Assembly (NCBI GenBank): GCA_934358955.1
Contig: CAKRLC010000088.1
Coordinates: 1-11,072 of the forward strand
From: an uncultured Roseburia sp.
GTDB lineage: Bacteria > Bacillota > Clostridia > Lachnospirales > Lachnospiraceae
Direction of reading: 5' to 3'
Length of the DNA stretch: 11,072 bases
The stretch's first letter is position 1, and each line of letters begins with the position of its first letter. The notes under the pieces were generated by a model. It was not told where the DNA came from, did no database searches, and saw only the letters and a program-made list of their open reading frames with translations. Positions 1-6,372 of the stretch are shown one piece after another. A program made the position numbers and the translations under genes.

Positions 1-148
1 CATTACAGCCTTTGCATGGTGCAACCTGGAGTTTATCCGGTTCAATGATTTCAATTTCATGCTTATCCGATGCTCCTTTCATAAATGCCGAAATTGCAGT
101 GAATGTATTTCCTTTTCTTGCACTTCCGTTAATTATTACGATCTTCAT
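1..148 (-). CDS. Flavodoxin-like NADPH-dependent FMN reductase, N-terminal part (runs off left edge)
   Basis: The first 49 residues are visible, beginning MKIVIINGSARKGNT. A beta strand followed by NGSxRKGNT is the phosphate-binding loop of the flavodoxin/NADPH-dependent FMN reductase fold, and the later CKGC pair (residues 45-48) is where iron-sulfur flavoproteins of this family carry their cysteine motif. The start is fixed by a GAGGAGGG ribosome binding site just upstream of the ATG at 148. That site lies inside the end of the preceding gene, so the two reading frames overlap by 20 bp and are probably translationally coupled. As the last visible gene of the selenium operon it may supply reducing equivalents for selenium or molybdenum-cofactor chemistry; that role is inferred from position only. 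The C-terminal half, including any further cysteines, is outside the window. Confidence 0.85.
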   Translation of the reverse strand, partial: MKIVIINGSARKGNTFTAISAFMKGASDKHEIEIIEPDKLQVAPCKGCN

Positions 149-1961
149 AATATTTACCCTCCTCGTTTATCTTTTTTACTATTTTCATACCAGGAAACTT
201 CTTCCGGATTGGCTTTGCATAGCCTTCTTCCATCAGTATCTCAAGGTCTGTTTCTGTGACGATTTTATCCGTTTCGCAGTGAAGTATCCTTTTGGCGTAT
301 TCTAATCTATGGCACACTTCCTGCAATGGATGACCGATCGCATGTGCTCCCATTACAATCACCACCTCATCCATGAACGGATATAAAACCGGTTCCCTTT
401 CTGCCGGTGCCTTCACCGGAAAATGGGCAGAGCCATCTGCCTCGATCAATATCTCGTCTGCCATATAAAGCAGCCTCTCCATGATTTTTTCCGGCAGCAT
501 GCCAAATTTTTCTGTGCCAGGAAGCGGCACTCCGGCAATACAATAAGAATACTCTGAAAGGATTTTCTCCACACAGTCAAAAAACTCTGTTTCCGTATCC
601 TTCCAGGAAGCAAACACCTCTTTCTTCTTTGGAATCATCATTTTTGTTGTCGTAAGGATCAATACCTTCTTTTCCTGCGCCACAAATTCTTCTGTCCTTT
701 TTCGGATGCTGCCTGTCTTTCCTCCTGCGCCGACATACGCTGTCACTGCACCTCTGTTCTCTGCTGCGATCTTCTCAAGTGCGTCTGCTGCCTTTTTCAC
801 TTCTTCTTCCGTATTAAAATAAGAAAAACTAAAACGCACCATGCCCTGTTCTATCGTTTTGTAATGTGTATGAATCAGCGGTGCACAATGTGCCCCCGCT
901 CTTGTTGCAATCCCATATTCCTCTGCAAGGCAGTCACTGACATAGCCGGATGGAAGATCTGCAATATTACAGGCTACGATCGGAGCTCCAAACTCTGTTC
1001 TTTTCTGTGATCGACCTTTCTCTCCTGCCTGCATATCACAAAGAGAACCCTCATTTCTTCCATAGATCAATATTCCAGGAATGTTTTGGATCCGGGCAAG
1101 GAAATGCCGGGCAAGATCCACCTCCTTCTGATGGATCGCATCCATGCCCGTTTTTTCAATCCAGGAAAGTGCTGCATGCAATCCGGCGATCCCATGCCCG
1201 TTTAAAGTTCCCGCCTCCAACGCGGTCGGCAGTTCCTTTGGATGCGTCTGCTCAAAGGAATGGATCCCACTTCCACCTGATAAAAGCGGGCGCACCCTCA
1301 CACCATCTGCCAGCGCGATACCGCCGGTTCCCTGCGGTCCAAAAAGTGACTTATGACCGGTAAAGCAAAGTGCTGAAATATGATTTTTCTCAAGATCAAT
1401 CTCGAATACCCCCGCGGTCTGGGAAGCATCCAGAATAAAATACAGTCCTTTTTCGTGACAAAGTGCACCGATTTTTGCAATATCATTCACTGCACCTGTC
1501 ACATTTGAGCCATGGGTACATACAATCGCTTTTGTATCTTCAGCAATTGCTGCCTCCATTGCTTCGCAGGATACTCTTCCATCTTTTCCGCACGGAAGAA
1601 TCGTTAATCTTGCTCCCTGCTTTTCAAGTTCATAAAGTGGTCGCAGCACACTGTTATGTTCCATCTCTGTAGTGATGACATGATCTCCCGGATTAATGAG
1701 CCCTTTTATCACAATATTTAAAGCCTCCGTGGAATTCATTGTAAAAATCACCCGTTCTGCTGCCGTATTTTCGGTTCCATCCGTCATATGAAACAGCTCC
1801 GCGACCTTTTTTCTTGTCTGAAAAATCAGCCTGGATGTAAAAAGAGACGCTTCATTCGCCCCTCTTCCTGCATTTCCGATATAAGAAAAAGATTCTTTTA
1901 CCGCCTCTGCAACTTCAGAGGGTTTCTGCAGCGTAGTTGCTGCATTATCAAGATAAATCAT
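129..1961 (-). CDS. Class V aminotransferase/cysteine desulfurase fused to YqeC-type selenium hydroxylase accessory domain
   Basis: A 610-residue two-domain protein. Residues 1-400 are a PLP-dependent class V aminotransferase of the cysteine desulfurase/selenocysteine lyase type: MIYLDNAATT start, His102 in EHNSV, Asp178 in ILDASQTAG, PLP lysine Lys204 in TGHKSLFGPQGTGG and catalytic Cys359 in RAGAHCAP. Residues about 404-600 match YqeC: a P-loop-like GAGGKT at 411-416 and the EADGSAHFPVKAP motif at 507-519. The family view is that the first domain draws S or Se from (seleno)cysteine, and YqeC helps mature selenium-dependent molybdenum hydroxylases. The start at 1961 is chosen over a 13-residue longer reading because AAGGAGGG lies 7 bp before it and MIYLDNAATT is the canonical N-terminus. 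The junction is continuous, with no stop or frameshift seen. Exact substrate (Cys or Sec) cannot be told. Confidence 0.9.
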   Translation of the reverse strand: MIYLDNAATTLQKPSEVAEAVKESFSYIGNAGRGANEASLFTSRLIFQTRKKVAELFHMTDGTENTAAERVIFTMNSTEALNIVIKGLINPGDHVITTEMEHNSVLRPLYELEKQGARLTILPCGKDGRVSCEAMEAAIAEDTKAIVCTHGSNVTGAVNDIAKIGALCHEKGLYFILDASQTAGVFEIDLEKNHISALCFTGHKSLFGPQGTGGIALADGVRVRPLLSGGSGIHSFEQTHPKELPTALEAGTLNGHGIAGLHAALSWIEKTGMDAIHQKEVDLARHFLARIQNIPGILIYGRNEGSLCDMQAGEKGRSQKRTEFGAPIVACNIADLPSGYVSDCLAEEYGIATRAGAHCAPLIHTHYKTIEQGMVRFSFSYFNTEEEVKKAADALEKIAAENRGAVTAYVGAGGKTGSIRKRTEEFVAQEKKVLILTTTKMMIPKKKEVFASWKDTETEFFDCVEKILSEYSYCIAGVPLPGTEKFGMLPEKIMERLLYMADEILIEADGSAHFPVKAPAEREPVLYPFMDEVVIVMGAHAIGHPLQEVCHRLEYAKRILHCETDKIVTETDLEILMEEGYAKPIRKKFPGMKIVKKINEEGKYYEDRNN

Positions 1962-2077
1962 GTTTCTTCCCTCCTTTATTCTCACGATGATAGCCTGCAT
2001 CCCGTTGTGCGGCAGTCTTATGATTCCTGATCAAATCTCCGATCACATATCACTTTCCTTGCTTCTTATTCAAAACT

Positions 2078-2935
2078 TCATTCCGGCAAAATACCTTCAT
2101 GAAGTAAAGCTTCAAGTACTCCGCCTGCGATACAGCGTGCTTTGTCCGAAATCGTAAAGCAATTCTCATACTCCGTTTTTCTTGGATCAATATCAGCGAT
2201 CTTAAATCCACAGGTCACAGGATATCCATCGCGGATCAGGCCTCTTAAAATACCGGAAATAGTTGCATACACCGGTATATTTTGCGGATTTTCCTCCAGT
2301 TTTTCCGGATCGGTATGTCCTGTCTCCGGATCTTTGCAAATATAGGCAATCACTTCTCCCTGCTCTACATAATCCGCGATCTTGTGGACACCGTACAAAT
2401 ATCCTTCCGCCTTTGCATGGATCACGCGATCCTTTGAAACTCCTGCGATCACACCCGGAATTCCGGTGTTCGGAATGGCACTGCCTTCATAAATGATCCT
2501 GCCAAGCTTATGTCCGCGCATCGTCTCAACCACTGCGTCCACATCTTCACCTGCCAGAAATCCAGGACCAAGCGCAACCGTAAATGGAGCCATAGACCGA
2601 TTCGTTCCGAGATTTCTTTTTGCAAGGATCGCATCTACGACTGCTGCCGGCTGTGCTTTTTCAATCATAGAGCCATCTGCATCGATCATCATCGGGAGAA
2701 TTCCCTGTTCCATGTAGGCCTCCGCCTGCTCTAACGTATCTGCCAGCTTACAGACCACATCTTCTACCTTATATTCCTTTTCATACACTGCTTCTGAAAA
2801 AGCTGCATAACGGCGGATTGCAGACGGAAACTCTATTTCAAGTACCAGTACTGCATAACCGCTTTGAACTAATTTATAAATTGTACCCGTAGCAATATCT
2901 CCACCGCCACGCACAATGATCAGATTCTTTTTCAT
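2078..2935 (-). CDS. yqeB: YqeB/EF2563-family selenium-dependent molybdenum hydroxylase system protein
   Basis: 285 residues, full length for the family. It opens with MKKNLIIVRGGGDIATGT, a glycine-rich nucleotide-binding loop (GGGDIATG, residues 10-17). It continues with VLEIEFPSAIRR, ALGPGFLAGEDVD (121-133) and the terminal SDKARCIAGGVLEALL, all of which I recognise from the EF2563/YqeB family. Members occur with SelD and YqeC in genomes carrying selenium-dependent xanthine dehydrogenase or purine hydroxylase, and are thought to act in maturing or inserting the labile selenium cofactor; the biochemical step is not established. It lies in the middle of the operon, 86 bp after yedF and 116 bp before the desulfurase-YqeC gene. 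A purine-rich AGGATGAGGG stretch precedes the ATG. No damage seen. Confidence 0.88.
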   Translation of the reverse strand: MKKNLIIVRGGGDIATGTIYKLVQSGYAVLVLEIEFPSAIRRYAAFSEAVYEKEYKVEDVVCKLADTLEQAEAYMEQGILPMMIDADGSMIEKAQPAAVVDAILAKRNLGTNRSMAPFTVALGPGFLAGEDVDAVVETMRGHKLGRIIYEGSAIPNTGIPGVIAGVSKDRVIHAKAEGYLYGVHKIADYVEQGEVIAYICKDPETGHTDPEKLEENPQNIPVYATISGILRGLIRDGYPVTCGFKIADIDPRKTEYENCFTISDKARCIAGGVLEALLHEGILPE

Positions 2936-2969
2936 CTTCCCTCATCCTGACTGTCTATTTCGTTTGTGC

Positions 2970-2999
2970 GGTCTGTGACACAATTTTTAAACACAGACC
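2970..2999 (-). promoter_or_regulatory. Intercistronic hairpin between yedF and yqeB
   Basis: GGTCTGTG (2970-2977) and CACAGACC (2992-2999) form a perfect 8-bp stem with a 14-nt AT-rich loop. No T-run follows on either strand, so it does not look like an intrinsic terminator. An RNA processing or stability element within the operon mRNA is the simplest reading; this is inference. Confidence 0.4.
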
Positions 3000-3021
3000 T
3001 TCTACTTCAGAGTCTGAATCA

Positions 3022-3660
3022 TCACGGTTTTACAATATGGTCTGCTTCCATCATCGTCTGTGCAATCACATACATGTTAGTCACGGTGCCGACTGCAAGC
3101 TTCTCTGTAAGTCCATAGTGGTTCAGACATGTTCCGCATGTCAAAATCTCTACGCCCTGCGCTTCCATTGATTTTAAATCTTCCAGAGAATCTGAATCCT
3201 CGCAGCTTAAATAAGCGCCTGCATTGAATAATAAGATGGTCTTTGGCAGTTCATCTAACTGCGTCAGCGCATAAACAAATCCTTTCATCAGCATCTTTCC
3301 AAGCTTTTCATCGCCTTCTCCCATATGATCCGAGGAAAGGACAACAACCGTGTTTTTCTTTCGCATATCCGGTGTACAAAGTTCCTGTTCTTCAGTTTTT
3401 ACCACAGAAGCTCCTGTCGTGTTTGCCTTCGCAGCTTCCTCTGTCACTTCGATCCATACAACATATTCCTGCTCTGCTTTCTTTTCACTTCTGGCAGTGA
3501 GTCCTTTATGATTTGCCATCTTACTCAGATTCTGCACTGCGATTTCATTATCAACCATTACTTCCACTGTTCCTGCTTCTGTCATCGCTGCGATCGCATT
3601 CTTTGCCTCGATCACAGGAAGTGGGCACTGTTTTCCTCTTGCATCAATCATATTGTTCAT
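3022..3660 (-). CDS. yedF: Sulfurtransferase-like selenium metabolism protein YedF
   Basis: 212 residues with two domains. Residues 1-70 are a TusA/SirA-like fold with the diagnostic ARGKQCPLPVIEAK, where Cys12 of CPxP would be the S/Se-carrying residue. Residues about 103-212 are a DsrE-like domain (VVVLSSDHMGEGDEKLG near its start, LLFNAGAYL in the middle) with a C-terminal ILTCGTCLNHYGL holding Cys175 and Cys178. This domain pairing is the YedF family, found next to selD and proposed to deliver selenium to SelD or handle selenide. The longer reading from 3741 is rejected: its 27 extra residues are low-quality sequence, and AGAGGAAAGAAAG gives a ribosome binding site for the ATG at 3660. 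It lies 86 bp downstream of selD in the same operon. No missing residues noted. Confidence 0.9.
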   Translation of the reverse strand: MNNMIDARGKQCPLPVIEAKNAIAAMTEAGTVEVMVDNEIAVQNLSKMANHKGLTARSEKKAEQEYVVWIEVTEEAAKANTTGASVVKTEEQELCTPDMRKKNTVVVLSSDHMGEGDEKLGKMLMKGFVYALTQLDELPKTILLFNAGAYLSCEDSDSLEDLKSMEAQGVEILTCGTCLNHYGLTEKLAVGTVTNMYVIAQTMMEADHIVKP

Positions 3661-3746
3661 CTTTCTTTCCTCTTTTCTTCTATCGTTATAGCGGCAACCG
3701 CCAAAAGTCAAATCGTTCTTTTTCCTGGATAATACAGGCAACCATA

Positions 3747-4769
3747 TTATTTCTTCTCTGTAACAACGATTTTTTTATTCTTCTTCTCTGTCACTTTTCC
3801 AATTATACCACAGTCTAATCCAAGTGCTTCAATCTCTTTGATCGCTGCTTTTGCATCCGATTCCGGCAACGCAACAAGCAAGCCTCCTGAAGTCTGCGGA
3901 TCAAACAAAATCTCTTCTAATGCAAAGCTGCAGCCTCCGAAGTCAACCTGTTCCCCGATATGGTTTCTGTTGCGCTGACCGGCTGCTGTGATATAAAACT
4001 CTTCTACATAATCCTCGCACTCTTTTATATATGGAATATCTTCCGCAAAAAGCCTGGCGGAATAGGTATCTCCAAGCATTTCTCCAAGATGCACCAAAAG
4101 CCCGAAACCGGTTACGTCCGTACACGCATGTACATCGTATTTCTGAAAAATCTCCGCCGCGTATTTGTTCAGCGTTGTCATGGATTCTACTGCCTGCCCA
4201 AAAGCACGTTCCGATGCAGCCTTCATGCGTGAAGCTGTCATAACAATACCAACACCAAGTGGTTTTGTTAAAATAAGTACATCATTCTCCTTGCAGTGAT
4301 TATTTTCCAGGATCTTTTTCGGATGGATCGTCCCCATTACAGACAATCCATACTTCACATCCACGTCATTGATGGAATGTCCTCCTGCTAACACTCCACC
4401 TGCTTCTGTCACCTTCTCATTTCCACCAAGCAGAATCTGTCCAAGGATATTTGCATCCAGGCTTTCCGGAAAACAGACAATATTTAAGGCGGTCTTCACC
4501 ACGCCGCCCATCGCATAAATATCACTGAGTGCATTTGTTGCTGCAATTTTTCCAAAAAGATACGGATCATCTACCATTGGTGGAAAAAAATCCAATGTCT
4601 GTACTACTGCAAGCTCGTCTGTCAGCTGATAGACTGCTGCGTCGTCTGAATGTTCAAAGCCAACCAACAGATTCTTATCCTCTTTCTTTGGAATTTGTTT
4701 TAATACTTTATCTAATATTCCCGGGCCAAGCTTTGCCGTACAGCCGCCGCCCCTGCAAAATTCATACAT
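3747..4769 (-). CDS. selD: Selenide, water dikinase (selenophosphate synthetase)
   Basis: 340 residues, normal SelD length. SelD makes selenophosphate from selenide and ATP in the cytoplasm. The N-terminal [13 protein letters not shown] carries Cys10 and Lys13, which align with catalytic Cys17 and Lys20 of the E. coli enzyme, so this is a cysteine rather than selenocysteine form. Further hallmarks are SDDAAVY (41-47), [12 protein letters not shown] (58-69), [16 protein letters not shown] (74-89), LAGGHSI (117-123), [10 protein letters not shown] and DPQTSGGLL. The second cysteine of the E. coli GCGCK motif is alanine here (Ala12). The start overlaps the stop of the DUF3343 gene by 8 bp (ATGTATGA), so translation is probably coupled. 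With yedF, yqeB and YqeC downstream and no selA or selB in view, the selenophosphate is most simply read as feeding a selenium-dependent hydroxylase pathway. Confidence 0.97.
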   Translation of the reverse strand: MYEFCRGGGCTAKLGPGILDKVLKQIPKKEDKNLLVGFEHSDDAAVYQLTDELAVVQTLDFFPPMVDDPYLFGKIAATNALSDIYAMGGVVKTALNIVCFPESLDANILGQILLGGNEKVTEAGGVLAGGHSINDVDVKYGLSVMGTIHPKKILENNHCKENDVLILTKPLGVGIVMTASRMKAASERAFGQAVESMTTLNKYAAEIFQKYDVHACTDVTGFGLLVHLGEMLGDTYSARLFAEDIPYIKECEDYVEEFYITAAGQRNRNHIGEQVDFGGCSFALEEILFDPQTSGGLLVALPESDAKAAIKEIEALGLDCGIIGKVTEKKNKKIVVTEKK

Positions 4770-4998
4770 AAATCTGCCTCATTTCTTCCCAACTAAGATG
4801 CGCTCCCTCAAGTTTCTTCTGCCAGAATGCTTCATCTAAACGGTCACTTTTCCAGCACAGTCCACACCCTGCTGAGATCTCGCCCGGAAGTGGAATAATT
4901 CTCCCCGGCAGTCCATTCGCCTTGCAATAGTCTTCCATCGCCATTGCTGCTGTCGTTGTTTTGAATGTAATGATCTGTGTCAGTTTTTTTGGTCGCAT
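4762..4998 (-). CDS. DUF3343 small protein (putative Se/S carrier-like)
   Basis: 78 residues. The layout matches DUF3343: a short beta-alpha start ([18 protein letters not shown]), a central [19 protein letters not shown], and an acidic/aromatic tail. Cys45 and Cys48 in GCGLC are the likely S/Se-binding pair, consistent with the family's description as a putative Se/S carrier that occurs beside selD and yedF; no reaction has been shown that I know of. It is the first gene of the operon; AAAGGATAAGATAAG before the ATG supplies the ribosome binding site, and its stop codon overlaps the selD start by 8 bp. A promoter and a repeat-rich leader lie upstream. Confidence 0.82.
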   Translation of the reverse strand: MRPKKLTQIITFKTTTAAMAMEDYCKANGLPGRIIPLPGEISAGCGLCWKSDRLDEAFWQKKLEGAHLSWEEMRQIYV

Positions 4999-5030
4999 CT
5001 TATCTTATCCTTTGCCATGAAATATTTCTT

Positions 5031-5098
5031 ATATCATGAAGCAAAGCTTCATGATCGTTATCTACACTTGCTTCGCTCGGCAGTCTTTACTATATCGT
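5031..5098. repeat. Leader repeat copy 1 (68 bp) with perfect hairpin
   Basis: Begins with the palindrome ATCATGAAGC-aaa-GCTTCATGAT (5033-5055; 10-bp perfect stem) and continues TATCTACACTTGCTTCGCTC then GGCAGTCTTTACTATATCG. It is nearly identical to 5171-5237. It sits just upstream of the DUF3343-selD operon, in its presumed 5' leader. Confidence 0.85.
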
Positions 5099-5131
5099 GA
5101 TTTCATCACTCAATAATTTCGTCGTTCGTCA

Positions 5132-5153
5132 AATACAAATAAATTTGTATTTT
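5132..5153. repeat. Perfect 10-bp palindrome in the leader
   Basis: AAATACAAAT-aa-ATTTGTATTT. It lies between the two 68-bp repeats and, like them, is followed by a TTCGCTC-ATTATATC tail. It may be a diverged unit of the same element. A shorter GTGAT-ttc-ATCAC hairpin lies at about 5097-5109. Confidence 0.7.
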
Positions 5154-5170
5154 TCTCTCTTTCGCTCATT

Positions 5171-5237
5171 ATATCATGAATCTTCGATTCATGATCATTA
5201 TCTACACTTGCTTCGCTCGGCAGCCTTATTATATCGT
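5171..5237. repeat. Leader repeat copy 2 (67 bp) with compensated hairpin
   Basis: Direct copy of 5031-5098. Its palindrome is ATCATGAATC-ttc-GATTCATGAT (5173-5195): both arms differ from copy 1 at the two loop-proximal pairs, yet the 10-bp stem is still perfect. The tail TCTACACTTGCTTCGCTCGG is unchanged. Confidence 0.85.
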
Positions 5238-5293
5238 ATTCTTATAAGAGACTGGGCTACTAACATCTCTGCTATTTTTGCCTCAGTAATTTC

Positions 5294-5322
5294 ATTATAT
5301 GGGATAATGAAGGCTTTGTCAT
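5294..5322 (-). promoter_or_regulatory. Likely sigma-A promoter of the selenium operon
   Basis: On the minus strand, ATGACA (5317-5322; 5 of 6 to TTGACA), a 17-bp spacer (5300-5316) and a perfect TATAAT (5294-5299). A start near 5287 would give about a 290-nt leader before the DUF3343 ATG at 4998, containing both 68-bp repeats and the palindromes. No competing promoter of equal quality was found closer to the gene. Confidence 0.6.
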
Positions 5323-5353
5323 GTATAATCGTGTTATTTTACAGGATTCCTCA

Positions 5354-5538
5354 CTAAATTTTCTTTGCATCCATCCTTAAATAGAACTGTAACCGTTCTC
5401 CTGATTGCACGATATGAATTTTTCTTCCGGATATTTCTGCTCTGCTTTCTCTACTTTCCGCTGCAACTTACAAAGTTTCTCCAGCCTGCTTTCTGCTTCC
5501 TCATAAAGTTTGGTTTGTTTTAAATATTGATTTTTCGT
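5354..5538 (-). pseudogene. Remnant of a small coiled-coil-like protein gene, start codon lost and frameshifted
   Basis: A textbook ribosome binding site (AAGGAGG, 5548-5554) is followed at start-codon distance by AATACG. The open frame from ACG (5536-5538) reads KNQYLKQTKLYEEAESRLEK, a charged helical segment, then ends at 5377. Shifting frame just before that stop continues as QFYLRMDAKK to a stop at 5354. The two halves together (helix, YPEE-K, then YLRxDA) resemble small hypothetical proteins I recall from Lachnospiraceae, but that match is from memory. The simplest reading is a gene whose ATG became ACG, with a later frameshift; the remaining 3' part is not recognisable. It points toward the selenium operon promoter but shares no function with it. 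Confidence 0.5.
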
Positions 5539-5608
5539 ATTGTTTTTCCTCCTTGGTAGCTTATTATGATATTGACAAATAATCCATCACAAAAATTTTA
5601 CTGCCAGA

Positions 5609-5884
5609 TTACACAATAAATATTCGGATTTTATTGTAATAAGTCTCTGAAAGCATGAATTGTGTTTCGCAAAGATGTCCTATCCTCATGAGCCCTATTA
5701 CCATAAGTCCGTATTTCATGGGGCCGTATTTCATGTGACCGTATTTCGGATCTGGCTGTGGACAACCAATAATACTATGAATTACCATCCGTCCTGGTTT
5801 CATGGGGCCGTATTTCGGATCTGGCTGTAAATAACCGATACTATGAATTACCATCCGTCCTGGTTTCATGAGACCGTATTTCAT
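5609..5884 (-). CDS. Hypothetical repeat protein with KYG-M and MKPGRMVIHSI units
   Basis: Not a family I can name. A 91-residue reading from the ATG at 5884 contains two copies of a 22/23-residue unit (MKPGRMVIHSI-x-QPDPKYG) followed by short five-residue units KYGHM, KYGPM and KYGLM. A GGTGAT sequence 7 bp before this ATG is a possible ribosome binding site; the longer reading from 5920 has none. All repeat lengths are multiples of three (69, 66 and 15 bp), and the one indel between the long units is 3 bp, which favours coding. The C-terminal 30 residues (after VIGLM) have no repeat and may be a frame-shifted tail. No signal peptide or transmembrane segment is obvious. It could equally be a decaying tandem repeat. 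Confidence 0.35.
   Translation of the reverse strand: MKYGLMKPGRMVIHSIGYLQPDPKYGPMKPGRMVIHSIIGCPQPDPKYGHMKYGPMKYGLMVIGLMRIGHLCETQFMLSETYYNKIRIFIV
5711..5884. repeat. Nested tandem repeats underlying the KYG ORF
   Basis: Two 15-bp units starting GTATTTCATG (5711-5725, 5726-5740), a 69-bp unit (5741-5809), a 66-bp unit (5810-5875) and a partial unit (5876-5884). Every unit starts with GTATTTC. The long units differ by a few substitutions and one 3-bp indel. Confidence 0.85.
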
Positions 5885-5932
5885 AGGTTCTATCACCATT
5901 TCAAAAAAGAAAATTTGCAATTTTTTTTGTAA

Positions 5933-6072
5933 TCCGACAATTTGAATCTATTATTTAACTCCAACTTCTTTGTCTTGTGGTCTGATAATTTGAATCTATT
6001 TAACCACAACCTCTTTGTCTTGTAGTCTGATAATTTAAATCTATTATTTAACTCCAACTTCTTATTATTTAA
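5933..6072. repeat. Tandem array, 2.8 copies of a 45-48 bp unit
   Basis: Copies start at 5933, 5981 and 6026 with TC(C/T)GA(C/T)AATTT(G/A)AATCTAT and end in CTTTGTCTTGTGG/AG; the third is truncated. Unit lengths 48 and 45 again differ by 3 bp. On the minus strand they stay in one open frame (RFKLSD-YKTKRLWLN type repeats) that stops at 5893-5895, next to the KYG ORF, but there is no convincing start codon or ribosome binding site, so no CDS is called. Confidence 0.75.
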
Positions 6073-6311
6073 TTACATCATTGCGAATTCATCGAAACTG
6101 TGAAAAAAAAGATTTTCCGATGCCTTTTTATTGGGATACGGCTATTCATTTATCCATAAATACATCGAAATAGATTATTTGAGGTAGAATCGATGCTTTT
6201 CATCTTTTTAATGACCAAATCTGTGCGGAAATCTTCTTCCAGATATAGCTAAAAAGCTTACTTTGTCATTCAAATGATTACAAATGCATCGATTTTAGAA
6301 ATTAGTGTGAT

Positions 6312-6337
6312 TTCCGATGCCATGACCTGCATCGGAA
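6312..6337. repeat. Perfect 9-bp inverted repeat
   Basis: TTCCGATGC (6312-6320), 8-nt loop, GCATCGGAA (6329-6337). The same CCGATGC/CATCGA word recurs at about 6117, 6190 and 6286. The region 6073-6311 otherwise holds no gene that I can support. No T-run makes this a terminator. Confidence 0.5.
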
Positions 6338-6372
6338 TTTAGAAAAACTTTAGAACCCAAGAAAAACTTTGT

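Noticed and set aside
12..305. Plus-strand ORFs over the flavin reductase and YqeC region, and similar plus-strand frames through 1-5000 and 8300-11000
   Set aside because: They lie opposite well-supported genes, lack ribosome binding sites and read as low-complexity antisense sequence.
1962..2000. 13-residue N-terminal extension of the desulfurase-YqeC protein
   Set aside because: The ribosome binding site lies inside the extension and the canonical MIYLDNAATT start follows it.
3661..3741. 27-residue N-terminal extension of YedF
   Set aside because: The residues fit no family and include the ribosome binding site of the ATG at 3660.
3747..4769. SelD with its own in-frame Sec codon
   Set aside because: The catalytic position is an ordinary cysteine (Cys10) and the frame has no internal TGA.
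5190..5330. Minus-strand peptide upstream of the leader (ITEAKIAEML-like) as a helix-turn-helix remnant
   Set aside because: The resemblance is short, the frame has several stops, and the stretch is better explained as promoter and leader.
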